Source of the DNA: Paramarasmius palmivorus
Taxonomy: Eukaryota > Basidiomycota > Agaricomycetes > Agaricales > Marasmiaceae
DNA length: 64,000 nucleotides
Direction of reading: 5' to 3'
Assembly: GCA_037176845.1 (NCBI GenBank)
Contig: JAYKXP010000002.1
Coordinates: forward strand, 930,001-994,000
Within the stretch, counting starts at the first letter, position 1; each line of letters opens with the position of its first letter. Below, in pieces: positions 23,651-36,527 of this stretch. The notes under the pieces are model-generated. The model saw only the letters and a program-made list of their open reading frames with translations, searched no databases and was not told the DNA's origin. The translations under genes were made by a program, and so were the position numbers.

Positions 23651-25660
23651 TGTTATTGCTCGTATTCACTGATTCTTGTGATAGAAGAGTGGAGCGAGTG
23701 GAGCAGCTGAAATGTATATCACAGTTTGTGTGATTTTATATGAACGAGAGAAGGAGTGTCGGACAAACTTCTTTTGAATTGTAATGAAGAGATAGTATGC
23801 ACAAGACCGAATCGTGGGAGGATTGGTATGTGCTTTGCGGGAATGGAGGAGAGTGAAGCACAAAAGGGTTGTGCTTGCGATATGGAAAAGAGTGCCAGAA
23901 CATGCGGAGACATTTCAGAGCTGCGTGTAACGAATAGCAATCGAATAGAATCGTGAGGCAGATGATATAGAACAGAAACCCGGCCGTTGACGAACATATG
24001 GGTCGAGAAGAGGCAGAAGAGGAGACCAATGCGATTTTAGTGGCGCAGGTACGCGTTGCCAAGATAGGATTGCTTTGAGTCCTCGGTGTTCTTTGATTGG
24101 AAAACGAAAAACATATGACTCTGCTTGTAGACGTTGCATGACGACTGTGGGTCTGAAACGACAAAGTGATCATATGATCCAGACATTTGTGCGATAGGGT
24201 CTGTAGAGACTCAGAGGTGTCCAAAAACTAGCTTGTCGAGTGCTGGGTATATGCGCTTCAGACAAGGACGATAAGAGTGGCAAACTAGGAAAGTTGAACA
24301 GATAAGCAAGAAGGATAGTGTCCAGAGATTCACCGATAGCAATACAAAGGAACAACAGACCGCAAGTGACCGTAAGTGAAAGCGCGTTGGTCTTTCCTTC
24401 GGGGTCGCGATAACACGAGGTTCATTGATCATGGATTCTGGAGCCGGAGATCCGAAGTGAGTTCATGACTTCGCTTCCTCTAAAAAAGCTACAAATAAGC
24501 TAATCAAATAGCAGGGGTGACTATGAGGAACCACGAGTCATCAAGGTTGATTTCCATGTGGTTTGTTAGAGCTAGAAGGGGGGCGGTGATTCGAGCAGAT
24601 ATGAAAAGCCCGCATCAACACCCAGAACTTCTGAGAATGCGCGAACCACGGATACACACGTGCCTAGATGATATAAAGAATCGCAATATCGCAATAGCCA
24701 GCTCGATGTTGAGGCTGCTTTGTCAATTCTTCGCGTTTGGGAGCAGCCAAAAAGTAAGTGCCTCTACCGTTACGAGGTCAAAGTGAAGCTTGATTTCAAA
24801 TTCAACACGTTGCCATAAGCAGAGTCGACCAGGTGACAGGAGATGACAGGGAAAAATCTCCAACGAAAGAGCTTGGAAATCCTGCGACCATCATTAGTCT
24901 CACAGCGCTCGAAAGAGAAGCTGATCATCTGCAACTAATTATAGGAACCGATGTTCTGAAAATGAGACCTGTCAGTTAATGAAGGATCCTGGGGATACGG
25001 AAGATTGAGATATACCTTTCGAATCGGATTTCGAAATGCTGCGAGGCACAACAACGGGACTCCGCACCCCCGCCAAGTACGAAGACCTCAGGCATGGGGA
25101 GACTCAAGGAGACTCATCACATCTGCATCACCATGCAGCAGGAACAAAAGGGAGTGCCTTTGTTCCAAGCTGTAACAACCCTGAACTTTGGACAAGAATG
25201 ACCCATATATCAGGGCTAAACGATGAACGGCACGTACATTTTGTAAGAAATCCTTCCAGAAAACGAACACGAGGCTAGTTGCCGGCTCGGAGTTGTGTCC
25301 TGGTGTGGCATTGGCATCAGGAAACCGTCAGCCTGGTTGCCGGGTAAGTAGTGCCTCGCTGCAAGTATCCCAATGAGAAGCAGCAAGTTATAGCTACGAG
25401 TTCACCAAACTGAGCTCGACAGCGGTGATTCTGCGAACGTTGTGGTCGTGGTGGTCAAGAGCAAAGCCTGGTTACGGAATAGAAATTTTCGCTTTGGCAA
25501 ACGATCGGCTTTCTGATCGCCGTCGGCTATCTTCGGATGTTTTCATAATTCTGATTCACGAGGCACCTAAATGGAATTCATTGAGTTTTATAATGACAGT
25601 TATAATTCCTTCTCTTTTATTACAACAATCCCCCTTCATCTTTCTTTCTTTCTTTCCACC
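23651..25660. other. Intergenic, no supported gene
   Basis: This 2-kb gap holds the upstream region of the second GH18 gene (a minus-strand TATAAAAT near 23734-23741) and the leader of the next plus-strand gene. That leader ends in a TTTC-repeat pyrimidine tract directly before the ATG. Several overlapping open frames of 60-160 codons occur at 23720-24800, but their composition is Ser/Cys/Leu-rich without a domain, typical of chance frames. I see no RNA gene or clear repeat. Confidence 0.45.
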
Positions 25661-26528
25661 ATGTCTCCCCCAAGTCATCTCCAAGAACAACAGAGCATAG
25701 CAGAAAATGAAGAGGAGCTTGCTTTGCCCGTTTCAACGACGTATGCAGGTCTCAATTACCCCTGTCCAAGTCTTTGAGAGCTCATCGTAGTGCTGTCGTC
25801 GATAGGAGACTAGAGGCAGCGTTGACTAGAATGTCAAAAAGGGCTGCTCGGTACGAGTACCAGATGAAAGAGCTCGAGGTGAGTAACTGGTAGCCTCTGG
25901 GTACATGATCGTTCGTTGACATCCATCTCAAATACCAGCACAAATTCTCTGAGAGTTTGAGCAATTTCAGGGCGATTGACAGCCTCTTGCAAGAGGCTTT
26001 CACAGGTCTCAAGGTGAGTAAAATGGCTTTGCTGGCAAACAGTGTCGCTAATGGCAACGATTCACTTAGCGAAACTCCAAAAGGGCTGAACATGCATTGA
26101 CCGTACAAATCCCCGATGTCAACACTGAACTCGAAGAATCCCTGCACGTATTAAAAGAACTGGGTCAAACACTCCCAACTATACAGACCCAAGTCACTGG
26201 CATACGATCTGTTTACGATTCTGGTCGTCGAAAGGTAGCTATCCCACATTAGGCATTCAGTACAGCCATGTCGATATTCACATGTTACATCCGCAGGCGC
26301 AAGATTTAGTGGAAGACCTTGAATGGATGAATACGGAGTTCTACGAACGTTGGCGAAGAATCATATTCACATCCACCAAGTCCCGTCTCTTTTCAGTGGA
26401 AGGTTTTCATGCGCTTCCTGTTTACGGTTTCCTTTGTGGTATGCTGTTGGTTGGCATGGATAGCCCTCATGGGTGGATATCGTGCCTATCGACACAAGCT
26501 CGTCTGGGGTGACCGCCTCATGTCATGA
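25661..26528 (+). CDS. Tail-anchored coiled-coil protein of unknown function
   Basis: A small protein spread over about five exons, with a mostly helical, charged body: RLEAALTRMSKRAARYEYQM, KFSESLSNFRAIDSLLQEAF, IPDVNTELEESLHVLKELGQ and AQDLVEDLEWMNTEFYERWR. A single C-terminal transmembrane helix follows (FMRFLFTVSFVVCCWLAWIA) with a short basic tail YRAYRHKLVWGDRLMS. This layout predicts a tail-anchored membrane protein with a long cytosolic coiled coil. I do not recognise the family. The TM frame is reached only if one base of the AA in ACCAAGTCC near 26378 is removed, which then gives TSTSPVSFQWKVF. The first exon (MSPPSHLQEQQSIAENEEEL) joins the second in a way I could not settle, so the 5' model is uncertain. 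Confidence 0.55.
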
Positions 26529-26917
26529 TCCTCGCGATCCTCGCCTTTTGCTGGGATTGGCACCAGCACTGGCTCGCAGCACTAGTCGGCTCCACAGTGG
26601 GTAGATGAGCTACTATAGCTGCTGCATCTAATTCTGGTGTCGGAACGCCAGAATATCACGGTCTTTACGCGGTCTTTTCTCCGGCATTTGGTTTACTTAC
26701 CCCACCATATTCTCTCACTCATCGCATTTATATTATACCATCTAGGCATCTACAGCTGTACCACCATCCCTGTAATTACATGCTGAACATATACCAAAAT
26801 CTGTACAATAGCAAACAATTTACTTTGAGCATCTCTGAACTGACATGTGGAGCTGAGCACTGAAGGGGTTCGGGTGATGTAATTCCGCTAGTGTTGCAAT
26901 CATCCCGCGACCTTGAC

Positions 26918-29432
26918 ATGGATTCGTTCGACGACCTCCTTGCACCCTCTCGCAGTATTCTCGAAGATAACCCTTTTTCGGATCCCTTTTCAAAACGTTC
27001 AGGCTCACCAGATCCTTGGGCAAACCCTTATTCCGTCATGACGAGTCCGACATTTATGCTTCCCCATTCTCATCCAACCAGAACGAATCTGCACCGGCTT
27101 CACCGGTTCATACAAGGTCGAAATCCTCGGCATCAGCAGGGGAGGAAGTAGAAGCAAGCAAGGAGACAGTAAGCACGCCAACTCCGACATCGAGCGACCC
27201 ATTGGACTCTGCCCAAGTTGCCGCCGATGACGACGAGGACGAGGACCAGGCCACAAAACCGTTGTCATCGAGCACACCTCGTACGCCAGGCTTCAGGGAA
27301 AGCGTAGAGCCTCCAGAATCAACGACATTCTCTGAAATTGCGACTATCAGACCAGATGTCCCTGAAGAACTGGAACCGACAATTCCAGCTTCCAGCTCTA
27401 CATCTACTCCAGAGAAAGAGATAGAGGAAGCGACTGCCAAATTAAAGGAACTCGCAACTTCATCCACATCGACAACAGCCGAGCCAGAACGGCGGTCTAC
27501 ATCTCCTACGCGTACCATTACGCCTCCTTCTCTAACCACCAAAGTTGAAGCCTCAGATCCGCCACCACCACAGAGTACCTCCACATGGAGCCCTTTGGAA
27601 CAGAAAAAACTCGAACCACGTCGAACGCACATTCCCTAATCTCTCTTTGGGTGCCGAACCTATCAACAGTCTCGGTTGGACCACTGCAAACCAAGACTCT
27701 GAACCATGGGGCAACGAGCAACCCATCGTCTCAACAGTGCCGTCAGAAGACGACAGCGATGACGACAAACCTATAGGACAGACGATAAGTAAGAGGTTGT
27801 CGCAGCAAAGTGCTACCACCCCCGTGAGTTTTCCTTCAATCCGTGAAAATGCAGGTACTTATGTTTGGATTTGTTCGCAGAGGCAGACTTCTTCGAACAA
27901 GAATGACATCCAGCCAGTATTCGTCATATCAGTAGACGACCCACAAAAAGTCGGAGATCCTATTCGTTCTTTCACTATGTACACCGTTCATACGCGAGTG
28001 AGTTCCTTCTTTAGCACTCATCATGCCACATCACCTAATCTTATCCTGTTACCCTTCAGACAACATCGCCACTTTACCAAAAATCCGCATTCTCGGTGTT
28101 ACGTCGTTATTCCGACTTTCTGTGGCTTTATGAAACGTTGTCGAACAATAACCCTGGGGTTGTAGTTCCTCCAGTTCCAGAAAAGAGCCCCTTTGGTCGC
28201 TTTGACGATCAGTTCGTCAAGCAGCGGAGGTTTGCATTGGAGAAATGCATACAGAAAATTGCGAATCATCCTGTGCTAATGAACGATCCCGACCTGAAGC
28301 TATTTTTGGAGAGTGATACTTTTTCGCTCGATGTGGGTTATTTCAGGCTATACTCAATTTTTTGGCTGATCCGATACTACGCAGATCAAACACCGGAAAG
28401 CGGAGATAGCCCATGAGCGAGGTGGCTTGATGGCGTCCATCGGACAAACCATTGCTGGTCCAAGGTTCCATGAATCGGACGAGGTTTGTCCCAAATTACA
28501 AGTCCAAGTAGCATTGACTAATCCAAACTCGATTTAGTGGTTTGATCGACAAAAAGCTTACCTCGACAGCCTCGAATCCCAACTCCGCGGCCTAGCGAAA
28601 GCTATCGACCTCGTCGCCAAACAGCGCTCTGAACAGTCGACTGCTACAATGGAATTCGCTACCGCACTGGGCGAACTGGCATCAGCGGACGTTGGGAAAC
28701 AACTAGCGCAGTCTCTGTCGGGGTTGTCTGAAGTAGAGAAGAAGGCGCATGATTTGCAAGTGACGCAGTCAGAGCAAGATATGGTGACGCTGATGGGAAC
28801 TGTGGATGAGTATGCGAGGTTAATTAACTCTGTCAGGGTGTGTGATGATTTATCTTGTCTAAGGAAATTGCGGACGAACTAACGTCGAATACCAGCTCGC
28901 TTTCTCGTCTCGAGTCAGAACGTATCATTCTTGGAAGAATGCGGAGAGTGATTTACAGCGTACCAAGCAAAACCACGAGAGGAACCGTGCTTCGGGAAAG
29001 ATACCCTCAGATCGATTGGGGTACTCATTAAGCCAGATTGCTGAAGTCCGTGGTTTCCAAGTTACTCGTCACTTGCCTAAACTAATTGCGACTCATTAGG
29101 CCGAACGTCGTGCCACAGATGCCAAGCATGAATTTGAACAAGTTTCAAAGTTGGTCAAGACCGAAGTGGCGAGGTTTGAGCAGGAACGAATCGAGGACTT
29201 TAAAAATTCGCTGCGTGCTTTCTTGGAAGGCATGATTTCAAGGCAGAAAGAAGTAAGGATTTTCTTGCTTGCTGTCAAATTATTCGCTGATCTTGTCCTT
29301 TAGTTGATAAGTAGCTGGGAAGCTTACCAGCAAATGCTACTGAAGAGAGCCGGTGCCGCTGGCGGCCCACGTGCCAACCAGAGCCAGAATGCTGTTGCGA
29401 GTCCCTCAGAGGCCACTGAAGCTGAGACCTAG
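26918..29432 (+). CDS. VPS5: Vps5/SNX1-like retromer sorting nexin (PX-BAR)
   Basis: Retromer membrane-deforming subunit for endosome-to-Golgi recycling. The N-terminus reads MDSFDDLLAPSRSILEDNPF. A long acidic Ser/Thr/Pro region follows to about 27640, then SEDDSDDDKPIGQTISKRL. The PX domain spans about 27895-28320 (DIQPVFVISVDDPQKVGD, FSVLRRYSDFLWLYETL, RFALEKCIQKIANHP, DPDLKLFLESD); RRYSDF and the following basic residues are the PI3P-binding part. The Vps5-type BAR domain follows (WFDRQKAYLDSLESQLRGLA, AFSSRVRTYHSWKNAESDLQ, ERIEDFKNSLRAFLEG, SSWEAYQQMLLKRAGA). About seven introns are inferred. Two frame breaks lie in the poorly conserved N-terminal half, at about 27031 and in an A6 run at 27605-27610. 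The gene ends 170 bp from the convergent SDA1. Confidence 0.85.
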
Positions 29433-29600
29433 CTTACACTCGCAATCGTTATTACACACTACGCTGTGATTATCTGGATGGAGACGTGTACCATAAACCA
29501 AAGTCATGTAATGCCAGGTTTTCAGCACACAATAGCCCTCAGGAAGGTTGTAATTCCACGCGTTCCGTTGCCGCTGCATATCCGAAATGTTATACAAGCA

Positions 29601-32073
29601 CTATCGACGAGCCTTCTTTCCCCGATCTATATGAGCCCTGAGCTTTTGCTGCTTTTCCTCTGAGCGATGCCTTCTTCTTTCCCCTCACCGCACCACTACT
29701 AAGGATCATCATAATCGGCTTATTCTTTGCCTTTTCGCGATTAGTCGAGCTGCTTGGAGTCTCTTTTGTCTTCTTTCCTTTCCTCGAGCCAAACTTCTCT
29801 CGTCCTTCTCGTCCTTTCTGAATCGAAGCCATTCGCTCCTCGTAGTCGGCTTTCACTTTCTTTCGAGGTCCCAAGATGTCTTCCTCAGATATGAAGGCAC
29901 TTGCGGACTGGTCCTCTTGATGGGATTTGTTGGCTTCTAGTGCAGCGAGTTTCCGTTTGGCCCGTGATCCGCCCCCAGCATCGACGGCTTTGGTAGCAGC
30001 TTGTATACGGAGCTCGTTGAGGAGAGCAAAGTCTGCAGGTGTGAGGATCTATTGACAATCATTAGATACGTCGAGGTAAAGCTTGTATGGCAAATACCTT
30101 GGTAGTTGCGAGAGCGGATGTAGTAGCCTCTTTGGGAGGCTCTTCAAGCTGTTCCTTCTTCTCTCCTTCATCCTCACTGTCACTGACATCAATGAACTCT
30201 TCGTCACTGCTTTCTACGTTGATCCATCCTTCTGACTCGTCTGATTCTTCTGACGAATCAGACTCGACGTCCCATCCATTCCAGGCTGCCTCTTCGTCTT
30301 CTTCGTTCATCTCGCCGTCTTCTTCGCGAAGCTTTTGTAGATGGTCTTCCAGTAGCTGTGAATGAAAATAAGCAAATTTAGATAATCTGTGGAGCACCCC
30401 ACTTACCGCAAGACCTTCAATATCGACCGCAGCATTGGCTGTATGACCGAACGGCAACGGCTGATTTCCACTCGCCATACCCATAGCAGCCTCCTTGCCC
30501 CGCTCCCTTCTCTTCAACATTCCAGGGTTTACCTCACGGTATAGCTGCAATAAACCCCTTGCTGCTGCAGTCACTGCCTTGTCTTTACTCTTCTTGTACT
30601 CGATCAGGTCTCCGAGTAAATCTTCCTCCATAGCCCAAGGCTGCCGTCTGCAAACTTCCCGAATAGCGTTCAGCCCCGCCGCAAGGACCTCAGGAGCTAC
30701 ACCTGGATGTATAAACTCGTTCGCAAGTTTGCGTATGACTGGGGTAAGCGCATCTGGAGGTGTCAAATCGTGCACGGATTGCGCGAGTGATACTAGGATC
30801 GCTGGTACCCGTAGTTGATGGTATGTAAGGTATTTGAGGATGTAGGTGTAGAAGCTGAGAACGCAGAGTTTGTGGGCACCCATGACACGGGAAACGAGCT
30901 GCATCATGAGGATTTTGTGGTCTAGGGTGAAACGCTTGTCGTAACGGCTGAGAATGTCGAAGAGTTTTTCGGCAAAGGTTTGCGGGTCGTTGAGGAGTTG
31001 GAGAGCAGGGAAGTTTGGACTGGAATGGTCCTTGTCGCCGTGTTTTTTCTGTAGAAATAGGTTGAAAATTTGGAGCGGATAGCTTTGTGATGAAGTAGTA
31101 CCTTCTTCGCTGCGTTGAGCTTCCTCTGGAGCTTTTTATCACCACTACGAGTCTTTTTGTTGATTTCTCGACGATGGTGCAAGGCCTTGACATCAACTTC
31201 CTCATCTTCGTCTTCACTGTCCTCTTGATCGTCCTCACTTCCGAGGAAGAAATGCATGGATGCACTTTGAACCTTGACTGTGGGATGTAGACAACCCAAG
31301 GCAACGATAGACACAGGCTTTGCGTCGTTCCTAGCAAATAAGGATGAGAAGTCTTCACTAATTGCTTGTTAAAACACATACCATATTCCCTTTTTCCACA
31401 GTTCCTTGGTTAGAATAACAGCCCACATGGCATCGTCCCCACCCGTCGTCTTGTTATCGCTAGCAAGCTCTTTTGCTTTTCCCTTGTCTCCAAAGTTTTG
31501 ATCTTCAAGACCTCGTTCCACCATGCCAAACATCATCGCCTGGATTGAACGATTGAGCTTGTGATTCTTTGATTTCATGTTTGCGGTACGAATGTCAGTC
31601 AGGATCGTTTTTCGTATCATTGAACGAAGTGCTGGAGACGTTGTCCGAGGTAGAAGGGGGAACAGACATTTCAAGAGACTTTTGTACAAGGTCAGCGAGG
31701 TTATGATCAAGAACAGGAACTATACACACTCGATAGAAGATGTTACACCCTTATTACGCAAGAGAACGAGTGTTTGGATAAGGGCTTTGCGAGTGTCGGG
31801 GTAAAGAGAGCCATAGCTTTCCAAAAGAATGGAAGATATGTGAGAAGGAAATTCACTGGTCTCCTTTGGATAGCAGGTGGCTACCTGAGCGATGAATGCG
31901 ACGAGTTCTCTGAACTGGGCAGCGTGTTCTTCAGGATTTAGGTGAAAGATTTGCCGAATGCTGTTATAATGATTCCATTGCTGAAGAAACTCTTCCTTGT
32001 AACCAGCAGGGTCCCTTTTAATGAGATTTTGAAGCTGAGGAAGGTTTGCAGTGAGTAGGATCCCTCTGGGCAT
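29601..32073 (-). CDS. SDA1: SDA1 homologue, 60S ribosome biogenesis factor
   Basis: Nuclear protein needed for late nucleolar 60S subunit maturation and export. The start is MPRGILLTANLPQLQNLIKR. It is followed by the SDA1-N helical repeats (FHLNPEEHAAQFRELVAFIA, LPRTTSPALRSMIRKTILTD) and KHGDKDHSSPNFPALQLLND. The classic core runs SRVMGAHKLCVLSFYTYILK, DLTPPDALTPVIRKLANEFI and GLNAIREVCRRQPWAMEEDL. An acidic stretch (EEDEEAAWNGWDVESDSSEE) and the basic tail ILGPRKKVKADYEERMASIQ close the protein. The expected family end, KQQKLRAHIDRGKKARR then stop at 29601-29603, is reached only if one extra base near 29658 is removed. Read literally, the frame runs to 29590. Five or six introns are inferred. 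Confidence 0.9.
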
Positions 32074-32241
32074 GGGGGTAAAGAGATGAGCAGCCGTAGC
32101 AAAAATTTATTTCGGGCGCTTCTGTATCTACATTGGGCGCTTATTACAAGCACGATATAGGGCAGACTCAGAGTTCTCTACAGTACATTGCACCGAATTT
32201 TGTGTTGCAGTCCTGAATTCAAGAAATAAGACGTGATCCCT

Positions 32242-33678
32242 CTAAGGTACTTCTTTCCTCCAAGAAGACACACGATCGTCGTTCTCTCTCTTCTGCTGCA
32301 CCGCCGCCGACATCATCCACAATGCACCAACGATATCAAAAGCATCTAACTCTCGCGCAGGCTCTGTTCGAGTTCTCTTGCGGGGTGAATTCTCAGCTTC
32401 CTCATTGTCCTCGGGATCAGTCGCACGACGTTTGCCTTTGATATCCATATGGTCATCGTCGTAGCTATCGTCTTCATTCTCGTCGTCTTCATCGAGATAT
32501 GCCTCGCAAGCGCTCTCGTAATACTCTTTCACCATGGCACTGAAAGCTGAAAATTCTTCCGTGCGTTCTGCCCAGCACGCCAAAGCTGTGCATCCGTAGT
32601 GCATGTCCCAGAGAAACGATGGAACCGCGTTGGGTGTGTCTTGAGGAGGAAGCCGAACGATTTTGTTGTCATACAAAGCTCCGACCTCAAGCATCGCCGA
32701 GATAGAGACCGAGTCAAGGTACTTCTTATCAAATGCATGAAAATGGACTCGAGTGTCCCGCTCTAGTAGATGACTGTTTTGCGATTCATCTGTAGGATGA
32801 ACACAAGAATGTTCACGCTTCATGAAGTTGTTCGGAATCTGGGACGGCTTGTGAGCTATCTCTTTGAACAGCGACTGACAACATACCCTCAAAAAGGAAC
32901 AAATCGGGGAAGTATTCGGCTCACTACCACATTTCAATCCGAATAGAATGTGGAGAGATTCATCAATGAGCAGACAGTTGCGTGGGTCGTCAATGCTTGA
33001 TATCTCTTCATCGCTGACAACCTGCATGTACTGTGAACTAGTCAGACGTGCATTGCCAGTCGTTTCGAATGATCACTTACTGGACTCTGCTTGGCACGAG
33101 GAATCAAGTAGATGGCGTGACAGGAATTAGCTGAGTGATGCGCAGTCTGAGTTTCCTCGCTAATATCGCCTCGTCTAAAGTTCAGAATTGTGCAGCAAGG
33201 AACTTGTATTCCCTCTGTTTCTCTAGGCGTGTCAACGTTAAGGCTATCCCGCTCCATGACTTCGTCAAAAGTGCTGCTTGGGCAGCCTTCATCCTCACTT
33301 TCCCACATGAACAACTCGGGATCTGCGATGATTGCAGGAACGTTGTAATCTGGTCCGGGATGAGCACTTTCAAAGCGGGACTTGTGAATTGAGCCACACC
33401 TATTCTGTATTCCAAACGTGTCGTTCCAGTAAGCTGCAATGGCGAATCCAAATCCAGGTAGCTTCTATCATTTGTTACGTCCCAAAGTGAACCGCGCTTT
33501 TGACTCTGAGGGAAAATGCATTCCATCAAGTGGTGGATCCAGCGTACAGGAGAAATGGTGATAGCGTTTGACGACGGTAATGGGAATCCTGAGTTTTATA
33601 GAAAAACTTTCATGGAGTACTCTTGATTGAGAACTTGATGAGAATCGAGAAATGCTCGTTTCCGCTGCTGATGTCCAT
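32242..33678 (-). CDS. HNH-type domain protein, first catalytic His replaced by Tyr
   Basis: A fungal protein with a degenerate HNH nuclease-like domain. The core reads SCHAIYLIPRAKQSP, then after a 50-nt intron YMQVVSDEE and IDDPRNCLLIDESLHILFGL. The IDDxRN...LH block carries the Asn and the last His of HNH. The usual first His of the AHxIP/VHLIP motif is Tyr here (IYLIP), so cleavage activity is doubtful. N-terminal pieces are LHESFSIKLRIPITVVKRYH, then SYLDLDSPLQLTGTTRLEY. The C-terminus is acidic and basic (AYLDEDDENEDDSYDDDH, KGKRRATDPEDNEEAENSP) with a predicted nuclear-type KR stretch. The only nearby ATG (33678) is out of frame with the next exon, so the start is unsettled. Its biological role is unknown. 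Confidence 0.55.
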
Positions 33679-33920
33679 TGCAAAGACAAGGTAGTGGTGG
33701 TCAAAAATAGTTAAGCTTAAGAGTCAAGAGCTCGCTTGCGAATTATGTACTCCTATCTTTCTCGCGCGGTCTCGTGACCTGTGGCAAACCACCTAACACC
33801 ACCAGTACTAGTAGAACGAGGGCGAAGTATGTTTTGAAAGAAGTCAGGTCACATTAATGCCTAAAAGGGCTCTAAAATCAAGAAAGTCAAGATACAGGGT
33901 AGAGCCGCTCGGAAAGCTAA

Positions 33921-36527
33921 CTACGAGACCTTGTCAACTTGCATGTCATCCAAAGCAAGTTCATCAACATCAACATCCATACTGTCATCATTCGATTGAT
34001 GGTGCTGAATCCCATTCGCCATATCCGCCTTGGCCGCCTTATCTGCATCCTCAAACATTCCATGCCTCGTCTTCTTGAAATTAACAGGATCTATCGTATT
34101 CTCACAACCAGGCTCCAGTGCCTCCAACGCCCAAAAGATCCTCCCAGCACTCACACTTGATCGGGTTTCCACGAGGGTCTTTGATCTCACTCTGTGCGGA
34201 ATCCAATAAATGCGCCAGCGTGGGGTGGCCAAGTATACCAGGGTAATATCGCCCACTAAGCATGGCCAACGAGAACACTGCTTCGTAGCCCTCGTCGAGA
34301 ATCGGAACGGAATTTGTACCCATCGGGAGCAGGTGGCATGTTGTAAGCTGCTGATGCTACCGGTTGGGATAGCTGGTCATTCGGAGGTGCTCTCGGTAGA
34401 GATCGTGATTGAGATAGAGAGGAAGCAGGTCGGCTAGGAACATCGACACCCTGTTGTCGAAGAACATTCGTCGAAGTCGCTTCGATAGGAACGGCTGGAT
34501 CGGGATTAGGGAGTGCTGGAGGTTTGAGTGGAGAAGGTTGTGACATTGTTGGCGGTGTCGTCGTGTCGCCTTGACTTGAGCTCGGCGACCCCAGTAAATT
34601 CGGATCTGGAGATCCAAACATCGAAGTCATGGGCGTACTCGACTGCTTCTTGGTACTGGGCCCTGGCCCGCTCCCGTTCATACCATTCATTTCGCTGTGA
34701 GTCGGTTCCTCCCAATCCTCGCATGCGATCTCATACAGCGGCCCACACGCACGACATTCCTTCCTCGTTCTCATCTTCCCACTTTCGTCTGTCACGGGTA
34801 CGTCGACAAGCATCAACGTGTCCAATCGCATGACGACGCCTCTAGAACCTGCTCCAAGTAGGTGTTCTACTTTATCAAGCCCAAACTTCTCCCTAAACTC
34901 CTGGAGAGTCGCTTCTCCAGCACCAGACGGAGGCTTGATATGAGGCGCACCGTGGGGAGCCAAAGCTTTACGCGGTAACTTTATCCTCACGAAGTCGCCC
35001 GTCCATATTCGTTCAGCACCCCACCAAAGACCTTGGAAGCGATTCTGGGTGACTGTAGCGGTAGGAATATCGGTTGTGAGGGGATTTGGTATACCGAGCA
35101 TGTTGTCTACGGCCTGTTTTGTGGAACTAGAACGGGAATTGTTCAATGCCGCTGCATTCGAAGTGCTTGCTTCGGAAATGGCTTCCTGCAGCGACATGGG
35201 TCGTGAACGTCCAGCTGATATCGATGTGCTAGATGAGGACGGTAGAGGAACGTTGTACTGGAAGCTCCAGCTATCCGTCAATGCCCAATATTGGGATAGC
35301 TCGGCTGCGATTTGGATTGACATTGCAAATGCACCGACAGCCTGAGCGAATGTAGGCGGTGGAGATGGAGTTCCGGATGTCGATGTGTTCGGAAAGGGTG
35401 AGAAGTCTGTTGTGTTGTGATCGATAGGGTGTGTTCCAAGTGTGGCTCGCATGGCGTCGAGGAGAGGTTTTGGAGGGTGATAGGCTTGATAAGGGATGAC
35501 TTGATCGTCGGGAACGTTCCATACGCAAGAAACGGCCAGCAGTCTGACCTTGTACATTGTAGAATGTGAGGTGCCCCACGGTGGCATCTTGGGGTCGTAT
35601 CCACCTGTATGAGGCGTCTCCTTGGGATGTGTCTCGATTTTGAGATCATAATCCTGTACAATCGCTGGCCAAAAGTATATCGTATCGTAGTCGCCCTGCG
35701 GTCCTTTGATTGGCGGCTGTAAAGCACACCACACGATCTCGTCCTCTCGGCACCATCGTTTAATCTTCAACGAGGTCCGTTGGTGCACCGCACGAAGGTC
35801 CGAGTCACGTTCGTTCTTCATGTGGAATTTCGGAACGACGTTACTAGCTCTTTCCGGGGGTTTAGGTGCTTTCTGTACGGATGCGTGAACTATGGGTTGT
35901 GTTTCGGTGCGCGGTCTTGGGATTCGCCGAGAGACAGCTGGTGAACTGACACTGGGTGACCCGGATGCCCTCACGGGCATCGGCAGAATGCCATGAGTTC
36001 CCAAGTCATGCGTAACCTCGCGCTGGGTCTTTTTCGAGCAGTACTTGCATTCACAGTTAGCATTGTTCATGGTGGGGTCGGTGAATAGCCATATTGCATG
36101 CGGTATGAACTCTGGCGGCGAGCGAAATTTAGGGAGAGTTTTGGGACCAAATAGGTAAATATCGTGACGCGGATTATCAGCAGGGCCTTTATGATGGTCA
36201 TACATTCTGTAGTTGGCTGGCCAGTCCTTGAGAACATAGTGATGACCTTCTACACGTCAAAGTTAGAAAAGCAATAAATAAGAGTAGATAAGACTACTCA
36301 CCTGGCCATTTCAGAGCTTTTGCTACTGCCTGACCGACTGTTGATCTCCACTTTTTTGACGCCGCCTGTTCAAGGTCGAGATATTGCATGTAATTTACAT
36401 GGCCGTTGCTGTCGACTATACGTTCGGTGTACACAGGCCAAGTCGATGAGTCTCCGTCTGAGCGTTCGAACTCTTTGTATGTTGGATTTGGTGGTAATTC
36501 ATGTTTTGAGGCGACCGTTCTTACCAT
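33921..36527 (-). CDS. clr2: Clr2-like transcriptional silencing protein (SHREC component)
   Basis: Heterochromatin silencing factor; in fission yeast Clr2 is part of the SHREC histone deacetylase/remodeller complex. The N-terminal exon MVRTVASKHELPPNPTYKEF leads into the Clr2 N-terminal domain (SDGDSSTWPVYTERI, then EGHHYVLKDWPANYRMYDHH). A cysteine pair motif (NCECKYCSKK) comes next, then the central domain (IKRWCREDEIVWCALQPPIK, YDTIYFWPAIVQDY, RFQGLWWGAERIWTGDFVRI) and a Ser/Pro-rich linker. The C-terminus contains GYEAVFSLAMLSGRYYPGIL and an acidic tail ending DMQVDKVS. The ATG at 36527 is preferred over an upstream GTG. Two one-base frame breaks, near 34309 and 34151, separate the main frame from the conserved C-terminal segments. 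Only one intron is obvious (near 36300-36240). Confidence 0.8.

Noticed and set aside
23719..24786. Overlapping open frames up to 162 codons
   Set aside because: Ser/Cys/Leu-rich with no homology, no start context and conflicting frames; treated as intergenic.
25600..25660. TTTC repeat before the tail-anchored gene as a microsatellite of interest
   Set aside because: Pyrimidine-rich tracts just before the start are ordinary in fungal promoters.
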